From NCBI GenBank assembly GCA_039187815.1, contig JBCCZI010000036.1, forward strand, positions 1-34,034: DNA of 34,034 nt, given 5' to 3'. Source of the DNA: Thermohalobaculum sp039187815 (GTDB lineage Bacteria > Pseudomonadota > Alphaproteobacteria > Rhodobacterales > Rhodobacteraceae). Shown here one piece after another: positions 32,155 to 34,034 of this stretch (its first letter is position 1; the number at the start of each line of letters is the position of its first letter). The notes beneath the pieces are model-generated. The model did not search any database. It had not been told where the DNA came from and saw nothing but the letters and a program-made list of their open reading frames with translations. The translations under genes were made by a program, and so were the position numbers.

Positions 32155-33491
32155 TGGTGCGCATCAGCTTGCCGCGACGGGTGGGGTTGATCGTGCTGAT
32201 CGCCCTGATGGCCGGATGGGTGCTCATCATCGCCGTCGGCTATGTCGTGACCGGAGCAGGGCGGGAGACCGCATTGCCGAAGCCGAAGCGCTTGGCTGCC
32301 TTGGCCGAGGTCTTCGAGCGGACCGAGCCCGAGGGGCGCTCTCCGCTTTTGGCCGCAGTCCAAAGCCGCCAGTTCACAGTACAGCTCTCGCCCAAGCGTT
32401 TGGAGACGGTAGCGCTGCCGGATCTTTGGCCGACCGACGCTGCCCGCCTCGCCGCCTATCGCGCTGCGCTCGGGGATCGGCCGTTTGCGGCCTACCCGCT
32501 CGAGAGCACCGGCTTGATCGGGCAAGCGATGGCCAGCGCGCTCAACGCGGTGGAGTTTCGCATCGGCCTTGCCGATGGACAGACGCTGATCGTCGTGTCC
32601 GAAAGCCCAATGCTGATCCAGAGCTTTGGGCTGCCGGTCGGTTTCGGAGCGGCCCTTCTCGGGGTGGCCATCGCGCTTGTAACCCTGATCGCCCTTGACC
32701 GAGAGATCCGCCCGCTCTCAAATCTGGCCGCGGCCGTCGACCGAGTGGATCCCCTGACTGAGCCGGTGGATTTCCCGCAGATCCGAGGGCGCTCGCCCGA
32801 GATCCGGGCACTTGCCGCAGCCTTCGAGCGGCTCCAGGGCCGGATCGCGACACTTATCCGCGCGCGCATGGCCCTGCTCGGGGGCATTCAGCACGATCTT
32901 CGAACCTTTGCGACGCGCCTGCGTTTGCGCATCGACAAGATCTCGGATCCGGTCGATCGGGCACGTGCGGTGGCGGATATCGGGGACATGATCGCCCTGC
33001 TGGACGATGCGCTGTTGGCGAGCCGCGCCGGGGCCAGCGAGTTGGACGAGGAATTGATTGATCTCTTCGCCCTCGTAGGCACCGAGGTCGCAGATCGCCA
33101 AGCGAGCGGTGCTCCGGTCGATCTGACATGCGCTGAGGGCGATGCTACCGTGCTCGGCGATCGTCTGGCACTGCGGCGGATCGTGGCGAACCTGACCGAC
33201 AACGCGCTGCGCTATGGCCAGGTTGCCCATCTCGGCCTCGCCCTGGGACCGCAGGACGTAGTGATCACCGTCGATGATGAGGGGCCCGGCATCCCGGCGG
33301 ACCAGCGCTCGCTGCTGTTGGAGCCATTCACGCGGCAAGAGAGCTCGCGCGCTCGCAAGACCGGGGGGGCGGGGCTTGGCCTGGCGGTTGTGCGGAGCCT
33401 GGCCGAGGCCCATGGCGGCGCGGTCGAGATCGGCGATGCCCCCGCTGGCGGCGCTCGGCTGACCGTGCGCTTGCCCCTGTTCCAGCCCTGA
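32154..33491 (+). CDS. Sensor histidine kinase
   Basis: A 445-residue membrane kinase. TM1 is at about 10-33 and TM2 at about 161-181 (GFGAALLGVAIALVTLIAL), enclosing a 127-residue periplasmic sensor region. A HAMP-like linker (REIRPLSNLAAAVDRVD) follows. Then come the phospho-acceptor H247 (GGIQHDLRT), the N-box NLTDNALRYG (346-355), G1 DDEGPGIP and G2 GGAGLGL (404-410). It pairs with the regulator upstream (TGATG overlap). The linkage to an EF-hand protein and export pump suggests it senses envelope stress, a toxic compound or divalent cations. Confidence 0.93.
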   Translation: MVRISLPRRVGLIVLIALMAGWVLIIAVGYVVTGAGRETALPKPKRLAALAEVFERTEPEGRSPLLAAVQSRQFTVQLSPKRLETVALPDLWPTDAARLAAYRAALGDRPFAAYPLESTGLIGQAMASALNAVEFRIGLADGQTLIVVSESPMLIQSFGLPVGFGAALLGVAIALVTLIALDREIRPLSNLAAAVDRVDPLTEPVDFPQIRGRSPEIRALAAAFERLQGRIATLIRARMALLGGIQHDLRTFATRLRLRIDKISDPVDRARAVADIGDMIALLDDALLASRAGASELDEELIDLFALVGTEVADRQASGAPVDLTCAEGDATVLGDRLALRRIVANLTDNALRYGQVAHLGLALGPQDVVITVDDEGPGIPADQRSLLLEPFTRQESSRARKTGGAGLGLAVVRSLAEAHGGAVEIGDAPAGGARLTVRLPLFQP

Positions 33492-33887
33492 CACCGCTGC
33501 CTCCGGCTCCCGCTCGATCATCGGAATGCCCGAGCCTGCATGCACAAGCCGGCACACCAAGGGCCGCAAGGTCTGATGCCGCATCAACCGTATGCGCCCC
33601 GTCGCATGGGCCATCAGTTGCGCCAACATCGGCCGCGACTTGGCGACGTAGCCGGGGTCGATGGGCGCGATGGCCTCGACCAGATGCGCGCGATCAAACC
33701 CGCTCGCCCCCAGCCGACCAAGCCAGTCATTGCCGAGATGAAAGCGCAGGCTCTCATCGAACGGCCTGACCGCGTCCAGCACGTCAGGATGCATCACCCA
33801 GCCCGAGGGCGTCGGCAAGTCGTTGATGCTGTACCGCCCGCGGTGCCTGGGACACTCATTTGCGCCCCCGCGGCCATGGGATGGCTG
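33492..33887 (-). pseudogene. Truncated glycosyltransferase-like remnant
   Basis: A minus-strand reading frame without a proper start. An in-frame TGA at 33888-33890 precedes GGANECPRHRGRYSINDLP, then TPSGWVMHPDVLDAVRPFDE, RFHLGNDWLGRLGASGFDR and LVEAIAPIDPGYVAKSRPML. This looks like the middle-to-end part of a family-2-like glycosyltransferase. An ATG at 33818 lies inside the conserved stretch, so it is not the native start. Downstream the frame runs antisense into the kinase gene with no conserved sense, so the end is lost too. I call it a gene fragment. The family assignment is from memory of similar motifs and is not certain. Confidence 0.5.
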
Positions 33888-34034
33888 TCAAGTTGAGAGC
33901 CTCTATCACCTCGGTTTGAGGTTTGACTTTGAGCGTTAGAGGCTGGTTTTCCGGTGATCAGGCCGGTTCGGTGTCGACGCCGTGCAGCCCTCTGTGCCAT
34001 TCTTAGATGTCAGGCGATCTCGGCCCTTCTGATC
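33888..34034. repeat. Non-coding tail with nested inverted repeat, possible mobile-element debris
   Basis: GCCTCTA (33899-33905) pairs with TAGAGGC (33937-33943). Inside it, CCTC (33909-33912) pairs with GAGG (33918-33921). The base composition is lower in GC than the rest of the window. On the minus strand, a short frame (SPENQPLTLKVKPQTEVIEA and on) ends with TGA near 33852. It follows a broken gene, which fits an insertion-sequence end or a deletion scar, but no transposase motif is visible. Confidence 0.35.

Noticed and set aside
32718..33818. Long 366-codon minus-strand ORF
   Set aside because: Only its first 110 or so codons, outside the kinase gene, look protein-like. The rest is antisense to a clear histidine kinase. 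Kept only as a glycosyltransferase-like remnant at 33492-33887.
1..34034. tRNA, rRNA, CRISPR or intact transposase
   Set aside because: None was recognised by eye: no cloverleaf-like T-arm signature, regular spacer repeats or DDE transposase motif. A covariance-model search would be needed to exclude small RNAs.

Overview
The window is high-GC, densely packed bacterial DNA, most likely from an alphaproteobacterium of the Rhodobacter/Paracoccus/Roseobacter type. I infer this from the GC-rich codon use, many ATGA or TGATG overlaps between adjacent genes, a Rhodobacter-type PIN protein beside rlmI, BetI-like TetR regulators, and CntA-like Rieske and trimethylamine-dehydrogenase-like genes. No rRNA, tRNA, CRISPR array or intact mobile element was found. 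No gene-free stretch exceeds about 300 bases.

Layout. (1) 1-2109, minus: an rlmI - PIN protein - hexapeptide transferase operon, with the transferase cut by the window edge. Upstream of rlmI lies a compact unit (2136-2386) made of a promoter-like pair, a perfect Shine-Dalgarno, a 26-codon ORF and a strong intrinsic terminator. The terminator ends only 26 nt before the rlmI start. (2) 2390-3240, minus: two small hypothetical genes. (3) 3332-8239: a polar-amino-acid-type ABC importer. Its binding protein is on the minus strand. The ATPase and permease are divergent and lead a tight operon with an AhpD-like protein, an isopenicillin-N-synthase-like oxygenase and an M29/NicX-like protein. (4) 8256-13266: a small hypothetical gene, a BetI-like regulator and a CntA-like Rieske oxygenase. 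Divergent from the oxygenase, across a perfect 7+7 palindrome, run a cupin, a class III aminotransferase and a small alpha/beta-barrel-like protein. They converge on a double-cupin gene. (5) 13507-27514, plus: a ten-gene, 14-kb cluster. It holds a complete polyamine-type ABC importer, a second BetI-like regulator, a Tat-exported flavin amine oxidase, two paralogous TMADH-like Fe-S flavoproteins, an M20 amidohydrolase and a third, DgcA-like flavoprotein. One TMADH-like protein carries an extra helical, ferritin-like C-terminal domain. (6) 27536-33491: a two-component system divergent from an operon with a frameshifted secreted Cys-repeat protein, an EF-hand protein and a MacA/FtsX/LolD-type ABC export system. 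(7) 33492-34034: a truncated glycosyltransferase-like remnant and a structured AT-richer tail that may be mobile-element debris.

Function. Regions 4 and 5 together look like a catabolic island for one or more N-methylated or polyamine-like compounds: uptake, N-demethylation or deamination by Rieske and flavin enzymes, then transamination and amide hydrolysis. The two BetI-like regulators and two matching TTGAA-N6-TTCAR operators suggest joint induction by a quaternary or methylated amine. The true substrate cannot be read from the sequence. In both TMADH paralogues the flavin-linking Cys and the Tyr/His pair are kept, but the residues that bind trimethylamine are changed. Region 6 looks like an envelope-stress or efflux module controlled by its own two-component system.
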